This document shows, in pieces, positions 53,219-62,608 of a stretch of 64,000 nt of DNA (position 1 is its first letter; each line of letters starts with the position of its first letter). The DNA is from Bacteroidota bacterium. GTDB lineage: Bacteria; Bacteroidota; Bacteroidia; Chitinophagales; Saprospiraceae. Under the pieces are notes generated by a model. It was not told where the DNA came from. It was given only the letters and a program-made list of their open reading frames with translations, and did not search any database. The position numbers were made by a program, and so were the translations under genes. The stretch is taken from NCBI GenBank assembly GCA_003045895.1, contig PZPC01000001.1, positions 124,001 to 188,000 of the forward strand, given 5' to 3'.

Positions 53219-53311
53219 GGATTTCCTTAAATTGACCACCAGGCGCTACAAAAGAGGGGATAGTACATCGTAATAACCTAAATTAGCTTTATTTTAAACT
53301 GCATGTAGGCC

Positions 53312-55531
53312 ATGAAACAATCCCACTTGTACTTGTTGCGTATCGCCTTGATCCTGGTGTTACCCCTGAACGGCTTGCGTAGCCAACCCGCTCCTCCTGC
53401 TCCCCGCCTGGGATTGGCCCTGTCGGGTGGTGGAGCCAAGGGGCTGGCCCATATCGGTGTACTTAAAGTGCTGGAATCCGAGGGTATTTTCCCCGATTAC
53501 ATTTCCGGAACCAGCATGGGGAGTATTGTCGGGGGCTTGTATGCTATTGGTTACACGCCCGCGGAGTTGGAAACCCTTGCCAGGGAAATGGATTGGAACA
53601 GTTATTTCAACGACAATTATCCGCGCAATTTACTGCCCATCGAAGAACGGTCGAAAGCCGATCGGTACCAACTCTCCTTTGCTATTGAAAACGGTAAGCT
53701 TAAAATCCCGCGTGGCCTGATCAGCGGAAAGAAAATCCAGAATCTGCTTACGGGTATTACGGCTAGTGTACACGACATTCCTACCTTCGATCAGTACTAT
53801 ATCCCTTTCCGTTGCGTCGCCACCGATCTGGAAACCGGAGCGGCCTACGTTTTTAGCCGGGGTCCGCTGCGCAAGGGGATCCGGGCCAGCATGTCTATAC
53901 CTTCGGCTTTTGATCCGCTGCTTTACGATAACCATTTGCTGGTCGACGGTTTGCTGGCGCGCAACCTGCCCGTGCAGGATGTCCTGGATATGGGAGCCGG
54001 TATCGCGATCGCCGTCGATGTGGGGGATCCACTCTATCCCCGGGACGAGCTGAACAGTGTACTCCGCGTACTGGAGCAGACCAGTAGTTTTGGGATGGTC
54101 ACTTCAACGGAGATTCAGCGGTCCCTGGCGGGGTATATCATTGATCCGGATCTGACTGGCTTTTCAACCTTGAGCTACGACCGGGTCGATTCCCTCATCG
54201 CCCGCGGTAGCCAGGCCGCTCAGGCTGCCCTGCCGCAGTTGCGCAACTACCTGGATTCAGTAGGCTGGGTAGGTCAACCCGTTCCCGACCGAGTCAACGT
54301 CCGGAGGGATAGTTTCTACGTCAAAAAAATTATTTTCTCCGCGCTTGACACCACGACCAACAACACCCTGGCGCAAATTGTCAACATCAAAACGCCAGCG
54401 GTGGTGACCATCGCCGAGCTGGACAAATGGGTGGGCATTCTCTATTCATCGGGCTTTTTTGCCAATGTGGATTACGAATTTGCCCACGCCCGGGAAGGCG
54501 GTGGTTATACGTTGCGCTTCACCGCCACCAGCACCCCCGATTTTTACCTGCGGGCCAGCATCAACTACGACGTGGATTTCAATGCGGGCTTGTTACTCAA
54601 TTTCACGGCCCGCAACCAGCTCGGCTACGGCAGCTTAATGACCGCCGATATCCGTGTGTCACAGTACCCGGGGGGTTGGCTAGACTACACCATCAACACC
54701 CGCTCTACCCCCAGTTTTGGGTTGCAGCTCTATGCCAGTGGCCAGGTTATTCCGGGTCAGCTATTTGAGCAGAATGAATTGTTCGATGAATATACCTTCC
54801 ACCAGTACAAGGCTGGGGTGGCTCTCCAAACAAGCATCAGCCGCCAGTGGTACTTTCGGCTAGGCCTGGAAGGCGAACACTTCTCCGAAAACCCACGCTT
54901 CTTCAGCCTGACGGAGCTGACTGCCCGGGGACAGCACCTGCGGGGGTTCGCCGAACTGGTTCGGGATACTTATGACCGGACGTACTTCCCACGGGATGGC
55001 TCTTTTTCTCAGTTGTGGATCCATTATAATTTGAACGGTAAACTGGAAGATGGTGGTGAAGGTGGGGTTGATTTTCCGACCACCGGCTTCCTTACCTTGA
55101 GTGGAAAGACCAATAAAACGTTCCCCCTGGGACGGCGCTGGTGGCTGGACGCCGCAGTAGCCCTGGGGCACGCCCGGTACGACCACGACCACTTGCTGCA
55201 ACGCTTCTATCTCGGGCGTGAAATTCCTGAGAATTCCCGTTTTTTTGAAGTCTTCGGGTTGCGCCTTAGCGAACTAAACGTGAGTACTTTCGCCTACGGT
55301 CAGGCGCTGTTGCGCACCGAAATCGGCAAGAATAATTTTGTGGGGATAGGCTATAACTACGGCTATACCGCCCTCATCGAAAACGAGAAGGTGCTTTCCC
55401 AGGGGGCTTTCAATGGCCTGGGTCTCCAATTGGGGAGTATGACTACTTTTGGTCCAGCTCGCTTCACCGCAGAATACAACCTGGATTTCCACCGCTTTAA
55501 TTTCTCTTTTTATGCCGGTTATCGGTTTTAG
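53312..55531 (+). CDS. patatin-like phospholipase fused to an Omp85-type outer membrane barrel
   Basis: 739 residues with a signal peptide (1-24, ending GLRS). Residues 33-270 are a patatin lipase domain: oxyanion loop GGGAKG at 39-44, nucleophile S68 in GTSMG, and catalytic D212 in LVDGLLARN. A POTRA-like section (about 330-410: VKKIIFSALDTTTNNTLA) leads to a BamA/TamA-like 16-strand barrel ending FNFSFYAGYRF. The layout is that of PlpD-type type Vd autotransporters, which display or release a phospholipase at the cell surface. Bacteroidota members are usually of unknown substrate. It is divergent from mraZ. Confidence 0.93.
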   Translation: MKQSHLYLLRIALILVLPLNGLRSQPAPPAPRLGLALSGGGAKGLAHIGVLKVLESEGIFPDYISGTSMGSIVGGLYAIGYTPAELETLAREMDWNSYFNDNYPRNLLPIEERSKADRYQLSFAIENGKLKIPRGLISGKKIQNLLTGITASVHDIPTFDQYYIPFRCVATDLETGAAYVFSRGPLRKGIRASMSIPSAFDPLLYDNHLLVDGLLARNLPVQDVLDMGAGIAIAVDVGDPLYPRDELNSVLRVLEQTSSFGMVTSTEIQRSLAGYIIDPDLTGFSTLSYDRVDSLIARGSQAAQAALPQLRNYLDSVGWVGQPVPDRVNVRRDSFYVKKIIFSALDTTTNNTLAQIVNIKTPAVVTIAELDKWVGILYSSGFFANVDYEFAHAREGGGYTLRFTATSTPDFYLRASINYDVDFNAGLLLNFTARNQLGYGSLMTADIRVSQYPGGWLDYTINTRSTPSFGLQLYASGQVIPGQLFEQNELFDEYTFHQYKAGVALQTSISRQWYFRLGLEGEHFSENPRFFSLTELTARGQHLRGFAELVRDTYDRTYFPRDGSFSQLWIHYNLNGKLEDGGEGGVDFPTTGFLTLSGKTNKTFPLGRRWWLDAAVALGHARYDHDHLLQRFYLGREIPENSRFFEVFGLRLSELNVSTFAYGQALLRTEIGKNNFVGIGYNYGYTALIENEKVLSQGAFNGLGLQLGSMTTFGPARFTAEYNLDFHRFNFSFYAGYRF

Positions 55532-55545
55532 GAAGTTTTTGAAAA

Positions 55546-55587
55546 TCGGAGGTCGGAAATCGGAGGTGCGAAGTCGGAGGTCGGAAG
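55546..55587. repeat. tandem heptamer repeat (six units, TCGGAGG/TCGGAAR)
   Basis: Three copies of a 14-base unit start at 55546, 55560 and 55574, each made of two 7-base halves (TCGGAGG then TCGGAAA or TCGGAAG, one half changed to TGCGAAG). The period is exact over 42 bases. Confidence 0.85.
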
Positions 55588-55730
55588 CGGACGGGAATTT
55601 ATAGTAATCAATTATTTAGCTGTGCTGGTCTCGCCCGTTTGAGATTGATTCCAATCAGGTCTGTTGTAAAAAACACCTGCCGTTACAATAACTTTGGGAT
55701 CCGGACACAACTCAAAAGTGGTTTTTAACG

Positions 55731-55760
55731 TTGGTTTGCGAGGGGTAAAAGTTATCTTTG
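55731..55760 (+). promoter_or_regulatory. promoter of the FKBP gene
   Basis: TTG at 55731-55733, 19 bases, then TATCTTTG at 55753-55760: a full Bacteroidota -33/-7 match. The leader to the ATG at 55829 is about 60 bases. Confidence 0.75.
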
Positions 55761-55828
55761 CGCCCCCGGATGAGCTATTTTTCCACAAAAGGAAGGTTTA
55801 ATTCCCCTTCCTGCATACCATTTTACTC

Positions 55829-56491
55829 ATGCGCACATTATTATTCACTTTGATGTTGGCTTTGGTAAGTCAATATTCATTACAAGCACAAGCAGAAAAA
55901 ATCAACATGGATTCTCTAAGTTACAGCCTGGGTGTACTGGTCGCCCAAAACCTAAAAAGCCAGGGATTTGACCAGGTCGATGCGACCAGCCTCGCCACCG
56001 CCATTGCGGACGTCATCAACGATAATCCTCTCCAGGTCGAATTGGAGCAGGCCAACGAAATGGTGCAGGCCTACATGGCAGACAAGCAAGCGGCACAGTA
56101 CGTCGAAGTAAAAACGGCTGGCGAGCAGTTTCTGGTTAAGAATAAATTGCGCGGCGACGTAGTCGTTACCGATAGCGGCCTGCAGTACGAAGTGCTGCGC
56201 CCCGGATCGGGCAACAAACCCGGCCCCGGCGACAAGGTAACCGTACACTACCACGGCATGCTGACCGACGGTACCGTTTTCGATAGTTCCGTAGACCGCG
56301 GCACGCCCGCTACCTTCGGTGTCACCCAGGTGATCCAGGGATGGGTAGAAGGCCTGCAGCTCATGTCTATGGGCGCCAAGTACAAATTCTACATCCCCTA
56401 CAACCTGGCCTACGGCAACCAGGGTGCCGGGCCTAAGATTCCTCCTTATTCCGCTTTGGTGTTCGAGGTGGAGCTGATTAAGATCAACTAG
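55829..56491 (+). CDS. periplasmic FKBP-type peptidyl-prolyl cis-trans isomerase
   Basis: 220 residues. A signal peptide (1-20, ending SLQAQ) is followed by an FkpA/Mip-type helical dimerisation domain (about 25-105: SYSLGVLVAQNLKSQG, LVKNKLRGDVVVTDSGLQYEVL) and the FKBP domain (about 125-218: VTVHYHGMLTDGTVFDSS, VIQGWVEGLQLMSMGAKYKFYIPYNLAYG, IPPYSALVFEVELIKI). It speeds folding of exported proteins around proline. Preceded by a strong promoter and followed by a terminator. Confidence 0.95.
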   Translation: MRTLLFTLMLALVSQYSLQAQAEKINMDSLSYSLGVLVAQNLKSQGFDQVDATSLATAIADVINDNPLQVELEQANEMVQAYMADKQAAQYVEVKTAGEQFLVKNKLRGDVVVTDSGLQYEVLRPGSGNKPGPGDKVTVHYHGMLTDGTVFDSSVDRGTPATFGVTQVIQGWVEGLQLMSMGAKYKFYIPYNLAYGNQGAGPKIPPYSALVFEVELIKIN

Positions 56492-56517
56492 GAAGATTTC
56501 ATAGCTAAATGAGCAGT

Positions 56518-56558
56518 AAGTCCAAAAACCAAGGTTCCGGTTTTTGGACTTTTTTTTG
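56518..56558. terminator. terminator between the FKBP gene and the convergent CTD-protein gene
   Basis: A perfect 13-bp stem (AAGTCCAAAAACC paired with GGTTTTTGGACTT), 8-base loop, then a T8 run on the plus strand. It also lies directly after the stop of the minus-strand gene. Confidence 0.9.
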
Positions 56559-56569
56559 ACTGTTAATTT

Positions 56570-58861
56570 CTAACGCAGGAGCAACACGTCCTGACTCCTG
56601 CGCTGAACGTGTCCGGTACGTTGGTTTTGGTATTGAAACAAGACCAGGTACACCCCCAAGGGCAAGTCCTGTCCATTGGATTGACCGTTCCAGGAAAAAG
56701 GAGCTTCTTGTGCCTGATAAACCAGGCTTCCCCAACGATCATAGACCTCCATGACGATTCCTTTGAAATCCTGCCCTTGGGGAATGACTTCGTCGTTGAT
56801 GCCATCGTGGTTTGGGCTGAAAGCATTGGGGAAATAAACCGGGGCGAGGCAGGCATCGAGGCTCAGTTGAAAGAATTTGCTAAACGTACACCCTAGCACA
56901 TTTGTTGAGACCTGGTAATTTCCGGGATTGTTGAGCGAAAAAATGCGGTCTGCTGGCAGCGCGTCATCCAGTTGAAAAGAGCTACTGTATTCACTTTGTG
57001 GACGAAGAACAAAAGGGAGGTTGTCCAGACAAAGGGAGGTGTCAGCCGGAAGCTGGAGGATATTTCCTGGAAGTAGATCTTTGACAAAAGTAATGGATAC
57101 GGTATCGCTATAGGTGCAATAGGCATCATTGGCCCGAAGGCTATATTCACCAGATGCGGTTATGGTGCGAATAGGAGAATGATCGGCATTGTCCCAGGTG
57201 TATGCCAAAAAGGGTTGATTGACAGCTAATACGTAAGGTGGTGCTTCACAGAGCGTGCGATCATCGCCCAACAGCCTCACTTGATCGGAAAGGACATGGA
57301 TGTTTTTAGAATAGGTATCCGCACACCCCAATACCCAGGTGGTTTGTGAAATGCTGTAATTGCCCGGTGTGGGAAAAGACCACGAAAAGATTGGGGCAAC
57401 AGAGGTTGTATCCAAATCCAAACCCCGAATGTGCCATTCATTGGCGTTGGCAAATGCGTTTTTAAGACTATCAGCGACAACGATTTGGTTTACACAAACG
57501 GTATCTGGTAAGTAGAAGAAGGGGGAGGGGCGTGGAGGGGCATTGCACCAGTTGGCTGTGCCAGCTTGTTGTGCCGTTACCGTAATCGGAATAGGGAATG
57601 GATGGAGTGTGGAGTCTGGGGTCACCTGCCAGGCGCTAAATTCAAGCTCAAAATTCGCTTGTTCCAAACAGGCATCGTAAGTTTCGCAGTTGTCGATCAA
57701 GCCATCATCTCGGGTTTTTATAAGAACAGGGGTGTTGTCGTAGGTACCATCAGGTAAGTATTTGCGCCTGCTGGCAATGAACAATTCCCGCGCTTCGTTG
57801 AGCAGCAAGCGAGGAGAATAGGCCGCGTAGCCGTGGTACCAATCTAGGTCGCCATTGTTGTCCATCTTTCCTGCTAGGACTGGGAAATCACCTTGTGTAC
57901 TGTAGGCAAAATAAAGACCGTCGTTGGCATCGGACTGCAAGTGTGTGGCATCGTATGGAAACATTTCTGCGTATAATCTTTTGCTCCAAAGCAATGAAAG
58001 GTCGGGGGCAAGTTTTATGAAAACCGCATCACTTTGCGTGGAAGTACTATTTGGTAAAGTATAGCCGCTCAAATATATATTGCCACTGGCATCTACTGAT
58101 TGTTGCCTTAGTACCAACCCGAAATCCTGATGGTCGACGACCAGGTTGCGTACCACCTGGCCATCTTGGTCTATTTCTAACAGAAAACTGTAGGTTTCAA
58201 CGCTATTGTTCCGCTCTACCTGGCATAAAATGGAAAAATGTCCGTTCGGGAGTTCTTTTATTTCAATGGGATAGATGCTTCTGGAAAAATTTAATTCAGC
58301 AATATCATACACGTTAGACCATATCGGCGTGCCGTCTGCTGAATTCAATAAGGAAAGGGCCAGTTCGCTGTGTGTATTATCACTTGTTTCTGCTATAAAT
58401 TGAGTGGTCAATAATTGGCCGGTACTATTAAAGCATTGGCGCTCAAATCGAATGGCCTGGTAGCTGAGTTGTACGGCCCAGTATTGCGCGGTGTTGAAAT
58501 TGGTTACAAATACGGCGCTGGAGGGATTGCCAGTATTGAGTGCTCTGCGCATGGAGCTTGCGTGAAAAGCTCCCTTCCTGTTGTAATTGTTTGGAAGTGG
58601 CATCCAGGCGTCGCTACCTGAAGACAAAGAATAGGTGTGTAATATTTCTCCGAAGGGCGTAAGTTCCAGGATGACACAACCAGAAGTGTAAGCTATCATT
58701 AAAGAAAGATCGCCATTACCACTTCCTATCCCCATAAAACTGCCATAGAGGCCTCCGGCTTGTAAAGCTGATAAATCCAGCGTTTTTACAAAAGAATTTT
58801 GGCTAAATACACCGCAATTGTAAAGAAAGATGAGGAATAAAAAAATTGTATTTTTAAGCAT
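56570..58861 (-). CDS. secreted protein with T9SS type B (gliding-motility-associated) C-terminal domain
   Basis: 763 residues from MLKNTIFLFLIFLYNCGVFSQ, a typical signal peptide; 18 upstream in-frame codons up to 58915 lack support. The first 400 residues are beta-rich with repeated Trp/Tyr/Gly strands, resembling a propeller-like domain that is not further identified. Residues about 420-680 hold PKD/Ig-like strands (NYSISQTTWVLGCADTYSK, SGEYSLRANDAYCTYSDTVS). The last 90 (VYFPNAFSPNHDGINDE, MEVYDRWGSLVYQ, LPLGVYLVLFQYQ, ending VLLLR) form a type B CTD. It is probable T9SS cargo, read away from the broken lipoprotein gene. Confidence 0.88.
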   Translation of the reverse strand: MLKNTIFLFLIFLYNCGVFSQNSFVKTLDLSALQAGGLYGSFMGIGSGNGDLSLMIAYTSGCVILELTPFGEILHTYSLSSGSDAWMPLPNNYNRKGAFHASSMRRALNTGNPSSAVFVTNFNTAQYWAVQLSYQAIRFERQCFNSTGQLLTTQFIAETSDNTHSELALSLLNSADGTPIWSNVYDIAELNFSRSIYPIEIKELPNGHFSILCQVERNNSVETYSFLLEIDQDGQVVRNLVVDHQDFGLVLRQQSVDASGNIYLSGYTLPNSTSTQSDAVFIKLAPDLSLLWSKRLYAEMFPYDATHLQSDANDGLYFAYSTQGDFPVLAGKMDNNGDLDWYHGYAAYSPRLLLNEARELFIASRRKYLPDGTYDNTPVLIKTRDDGLIDNCETYDACLEQANFELEFSAWQVTPDSTLHPFPIPITVTAQQAGTANWCNAPPRPSPFFYLPDTVCVNQIVVADSLKNAFANANEWHIRGLDLDTTSVAPIFSWSFPTPGNYSISQTTWVLGCADTYSKNIHVLSDQVRLLGDDRTLCEAPPYVLAVNQPFLAYTWDNADHSPIRTITASGEYSLRANDAYCTYSDTVSITFVKDLLPGNILQLPADTSLCLDNLPFVLRPQSEYSSSFQLDDALPADRIFSLNNPGNYQVSTNVLGCTFSKFFQLSLDACLAPVYFPNAFSPNHDGINDEVIPQGQDFKGIVMEVYDRWGSLVYQAQEAPFSWNGQSNGQDLPLGVYLVLFQYQNQRTGHVQRRSQDVLLLR

Positions 58862-58931
58862 AGCGTGATCTAATATGGCAATGAACGCCAGCCAAATTTC
58901 GAGGCTGGCATTCATTGCTAATTAATTTTAA

Positions 58932-59588
58932 CTAGTTTCTGGTAGGGGGAGTAGGAAGATCAAGACAGGAGAATTCTTTCCAATGTGAAGAAAAGTAGAA
59001 ATCTGGACTACCAAATGCAGTAGCGTAATCACCCCAACGAAAAGTAGGAGATGTCGTCGTAAAATTCAAGCTATTTCCGTGATAATTATCGTAACATTTA
59101 ACTACGGTGTTGATTTTATAATCTGGATTGGGGATGTTATTGCTAGTACTAACCACATAGAACATATGCTGACCAGCAGAGGGTGAGTTTAACTCAAAAA
59201 AATCTGATGGAAGTGGAACAGTAGATATGTTAGTATTTGGTACTCCCTAAGTGAATATGCCTGGTGTTAATTGCACCCCATTGATTTCAAAATAAGGTGT
59301 AGTTCCAGGAGTGGCATCAAAAATACTCCAGAATCCATCGTTGTCTAAAGAAGCGTTTTCAATGCTAATAACACTCATGAAACATTGGCAATCATCAAAA
59401 TCTTCGACCCAATCGTGGGGGTCAACAGGTTTGTTTTTTAGTGCACTAATTTCGTCATTAAACTGTAGTTGAGCATTTTTTTGCAATGCTACATCATCGG
59501 TTGAGATGCTGTCTTTTGTGCAAGAATAGCACACTAGTAAGATGCTACACACACATAGTATGTAAAAGGAAATTTGTTTCATTTTCAA
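58932..59588 (-). pseudogene. lipoprotein gene interrupted by an in-frame TAG codon
   Basis: The frame begins MKMKQISFYILCVCSILLVC with lipobox VCYSC (lipidated cysteine residue 23), continues 113 residues to LTPGIFT, meets TAG at 59247-59249, and stays open in the same frame for another 105 codons (GVPNTNISTVPLPSDFFELN onwards, ending DLPTPPTRN). Apart from the stop there is no break, so it reads as one 218-residue lipoprotein with a nonsense mutation, or a sequencing error of one base. No family recognised. The locus is distinctly more AT-rich than its neighbours, which may point to later acquisition. Confidence 0.7.
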
Positions 59589-60043
59589 AAATTTTAAAGA
59601 GAGAAATAATATATTATGCCCTTAAGATAAGTCAAAATATTGTAGCTTACAAATTACACTTCCATCGCCCATGCTGAAGACGTGGCAGGCCATGATTGCC
59701 GCCACAAGGAAAGAGTCGTACGCGTCTTATGCAGTCAAAAAAATCGTACATCTTACATCGTGCTTTGGGAGAGGACGGACGGACAACTATTGCGCTCCGC
59801 TGTTCCTCCTCCGCGCAAGCCTGGGCGACTTTTGACCATCATAAGTTGTTGGGAACTACCACACGCCAGCACGGCCGAAAAATCGATCGGCCCAACGGCG
59901 GAGCAAGGTCAAAAGTCCCACCTACCCTTTACCCCCTTTACACTTTTACCCCTTCCTCCCCCTTAGTGTAAAAAACACAACATACCGCTTAGCTATCTGC
60001 GCAGGGTTACTTACCTTTGCGCGCACGTTAAAAAACGGAAGAT
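59589..60043. other. intergenic region upstream of glgP with an inverted repeat and C-rich tract
   Basis: 455 bases. Two short plus-strand frames (59682-59971) look non-coding. An 11-bp inverted repeat GACTTTTGACC/GGTCAAAAGTC (59827-59837 and 59907-59917) encloses GGCCGA/TCGGCC. A pyrimidine-rich stretch with TTTACCCC-like units (59928-59965) resembles one at 2745-2770. The glgP -7 box is at 60012-60019. Confidence 0.5.
60012..60019 (+). promoter_or_regulatory. -7 box TACCTTTG before glgP
   Basis: An exact TAnnTTTG match 24 bases before the ATG. No clear -33 TTTG. Confidence 0.55.
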
Positions 60044-62608
60044 ATGATTGGCCAACTCAAAGACTCGCAGTTCAAACTGAAACGCATCTTCATCGAGTCT
60101 ACCTTACCCGCAGAATTAGAGTCGCTGCGCGGACTTTCTCACAACCTCTGGTGGACCTGGAATCAGGACGCCATCGAATTGTTCCACAGCATTGACTCCG
60201 AGCAGCTGAAAGCGCTCAACTACAATGCAGTCGCGTTACTCGATCAGTTGAGTCTGGAACGTACCGAGGAATTGGCAAAGGATAAGTCCTTCATCGACAA
60301 ACTCAAAAAAGTTGACGCGCATTTCCAGGCTTATCTGGCCGAACCCAAAAAGAAGGGGCAACCCCGGATCGGGTATTTCAGTATGGAATACGGCCTGCAC
60401 ATCAGTTTGCGGTTGTATTCCGGCGGACTGGGCGTTCTGGCGGGTGACTACCTCAAAGAGGCCAGCGATGACAATGTCGACCTGATCGCCATGGGCCTGC
60501 TGTACCGCTACGGGTATTTCAACCAGGCGCTCTCGCTCAATGGCGACCAAATCCACAATTTCCCACCCCAGGAATTCACCAAGCTTCCGATCGAGCCGGT
60601 GCGCAACGACCAGGATGAATGGGTTAAAATTTCGATTTTCCTGCAGGGGCGTACCGTTCAGGCCAAAGTGTGGCTACTCAAGGTTGGCCGCATTTCCCTC
60701 TACCTGTTGGATGCCGATATTGAAGAAAACAGCTGGGAAGATCGTGCCCTCACCCACCAGCTTTACGGTGGTGACAACGAGCACCGCATGAAGCAGGAAA
60801 TTCTGCTCGGTGTGGGTGGTGCCCGGGCATTGGAATTATTGGCTATTAAGCCGGATATCTTCCACCTGAACGAAGGCCACGCCGCTTTTCTGAGTTTGGA
60901 ACGCCTGAAGCGGCTTATGCACGAGGAGGGACTCAGCTACAACGAAGCGGTAGAAGTGGTGCGGGCATCGTCGCTCTTCACCACGCATACGCCCGTTCCT
61001 GCCGGCCACGATCACTTTCCGGAGCAGATGATGCGCAACTACCTGTATCACTTCTGCAATGACCTCGGTATTTCCTGGCGCGACTTCATGGCCCTCGGGC
61101 GGGTAAATCCCGATGCAGCAGAGGAAACCTTTAACATGAGCCACCTGGCCATCCGGCTGTCGCAGGAGGTAAACGGGGTAAGCAAATTGCACGGCTCGGT
61201 TTCCCAGAAGATGTTTACCAAGCTGTTTCCTGGCTACACCTCGGATGAACTCCACATTGGCTACGTCACCAACAGCGTTCATTACCCAACCTGGATCGCC
61301 AATGAGTGGCACCAGGTTTACCTGAAGCATTTTGGCAAAGCTTTCCTCCGCGACCAGTCGAACCACGACCTTTGGCGGAAGATCCATGAGGTCAGTGATG
61401 TAGACGTGATGACCATCCGCCGCAAGTTGAAGAAACGCTTGCTGGACTACGTTAAAACTAAAATTCAGGCGGACCTGACCCGTCGGGGCCAATCGCCCCG
61501 TTCCATTTTCGAGGTGACCAACCACATGCGCGAAGATGCATTGGTCATTGGTTTTGCTCGCCGTTTTGCCACCTACAAGCGGGCACACCTGCTGTTCAGC
61601 AACCTCGACCGCCTCCGCAATATTGTCAACAGCCAGGACAAACCCGTTATTTTTCTCTTTGCCGGCAAGGCCCACCCCGCTGATGGCGGTGGACAAGACC
61701 TGATTCGCCGGATTATTGAGATCAGCAAGCACCCGGAATTTGTGGGCAAGGTCATCTTCCTGGAAGATTACAACATGGAGATGGCCAAATTGCTGGTGCA
61801 GGGCGTCGACATTTGGCTCAATACGCCTACCCGGCCCCTGGAGGCTTCGGGCACCAGTGGTATGAAAGCGGCCATGAACGGCGTGGTCAACTTCAGCGTC
61901 CTCGACGGCTGGTGGGCCGAAGGTTACCGTCCTGATGCGGGTTGGGCGCTTTCGCTCAACCGTACCTACGAAGACCAAAGCCTGCAGAACGAACTGGATG
62001 CGGAAAACATTTACAATATGCTGGAAACAGATATTGTACCCACGTTCTTTGATTTCAATGCGGAGGGCGTGTCGCCCCGTTGGGTGAGTTTCGTTAAGAA
62101 TATCATTGCTGAAGTAGCACCTGACTTCACCATGAAGCGCATGCTGGACGACTATTACGACCGTTTTTACAACAAACTGGCTGTTTCCAATACCCAGTTG
62201 CGGGCCAATGGTTTCCAACCAGCCAAAGATTTGGCGGCCTGGAAGCTACACGTGCAGCAGCACTGGTCGAAAGTAAGTGCCATAAACGTTGAAACTTTCG
62301 ACGTGGCCAATCATCCTCTTCCGGTGGGGCAGAAGCTGGATGCCAAAGTAACGGTAGCGCTGGGCGGCCTGGCGGCGGAATTTGTGGGCGTTGAGCTAGT
62401 ATTCTTCAAGCGGATCAACGAAAACGAACTGGAATTGGTACGGGTAACTCCCCTGAAATTAGAGAACAAAGCCAATGGGCAGGCGACCTACCACGTAGCG
62501 GTCGATCCTAAGTTGGCGGGCGTTTACGAATTTGGTTTTCGTATCTATCCGCACCACCCCCTACTGGCCAACCGGCAGGGGCTCAATCTGGTGCACTGGG
62601 TGGCCTAA
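60044..62608 (+). CDS. glgP: alpha-glucan (glycogen) phosphorylase
   Basis: 854 residues. It cuts alpha-1,4-glucan with phosphate to release alpha-glucose 1-phosphate, using pyridoxal phosphate. The N-terminal domain (LRGLSHNLWWTWNQDAIELF) is the DUF3417 type of the archaeal/thermophile-like phosphorylase branch rather than the GlgP/MalP branch. Other marks are GYFSMEYGLH, FHLNEGHAAFLSLER, HTPVPAGHD and the cofactor lysine K608 in EASGTSGMKAAMNG. Residues about 740-854 form an extra C-terminal beta domain of unclear role. It stands alone between its own promoter and a terminator. Confidence 0.93.
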   Translation: MIGQLKDSQFKLKRIFIESTLPAELESLRGLSHNLWWTWNQDAIELFHSIDSEQLKALNYNAVALLDQLSLERTEELAKDKSFIDKLKKVDAHFQAYLAEPKKKGQPRIGYFSMEYGLHISLRLYSGGLGVLAGDYLKEASDDNVDLIAMGLLYRYGYFNQALSLNGDQIHNFPPQEFTKLPIEPVRNDQDEWVKISIFLQGRTVQAKVWLLKVGRISLYLLDADIEENSWEDRALTHQLYGGDNEHRMKQEILLGVGGARALELLAIKPDIFHLNEGHAAFLSLERLKRLMHEEGLSYNEAVEVVRASSLFTTHTPVPAGHDHFPEQMMRNYLYHFCNDLGISWRDFMALGRVNPDAAEETFNMSHLAIRLSQEVNGVSKLHGSVSQKMFTKLFPGYTSDELHIGYVTNSVHYPTWIANEWHQVYLKHFGKAFLRDQSNHDLWRKIHEVSDVDVMTIRRKLKKRLLDYVKTKIQADLTRRGQSPRSIFEVTNHMREDALVIGFARRFATYKRAHLLFSNLDRLRNIVNSQDKPVIFLFAGKAHPADGGGQDLIRRIIEISKHPEFVGKVIFLEDYNMEMAKLLVQGVDIWLNTPTRPLEASGTSGMKAAMNGVVNFSVLDGWWAEGYRPDAGWALSLNRTYEDQSLQNELDAENIYNMLETDIVPTFFDFNAEGVSPRWVSFVKNIIAEVAPDFTMKRMLDDYYDRFYNKLAVSNTQLRANGFQPAKDLAAWKLHVQQHWSKVSAINVETFDVANHPLPVGQKLDAKVTVALGGLAAEFVGVELVFFKRINENELELVRVTPLKLENKANGQATYHVAVDPKLAGVYEFGFRIYPHHPLLANRQGLNLVHWVA

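Larger units (their letters stand above)
52953..53311. other. divergent control region between mraZ and the patatin gene
   Basis: 359 bases, very AT-rich in the middle. It contains two pairs of period-10 MraZ-type boxes (listed separately), an 11-bp inverted repeat AATCAAAAAAG/CTTTTTTGATT (53073-53083 and 53097-53107), and TAGCTTTA (53284-53291), a near-consensus -7 box 20 bases before the patatin ATG. Confidence 0.6.
55532..55828. other. intergenic region between the patatin gene and the FKBP gene
   Basis: 297 bases with no gene: a heptamer tandem repeat (55546-55587), a possible promoter with TTG at 55664-55666 and TAACTTTG at 55689-55696, and a stronger promoter at 55731-55760. No terminator hairpin is obvious after the patatin gene. 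Confidence 0.5.

Noticed and set aside
59682-59971. Two overlapping plus-strand frames of about 90 codons before glgP
   Set aside because: They share sequence with an inverted repeat and a pyrimidine tract and look non-coding.
60836-62218. 460-codon minus-strand frame opposite glgP
   Set aside because: Antisense to a clear glycogen phosphorylase; no recognisable domains.
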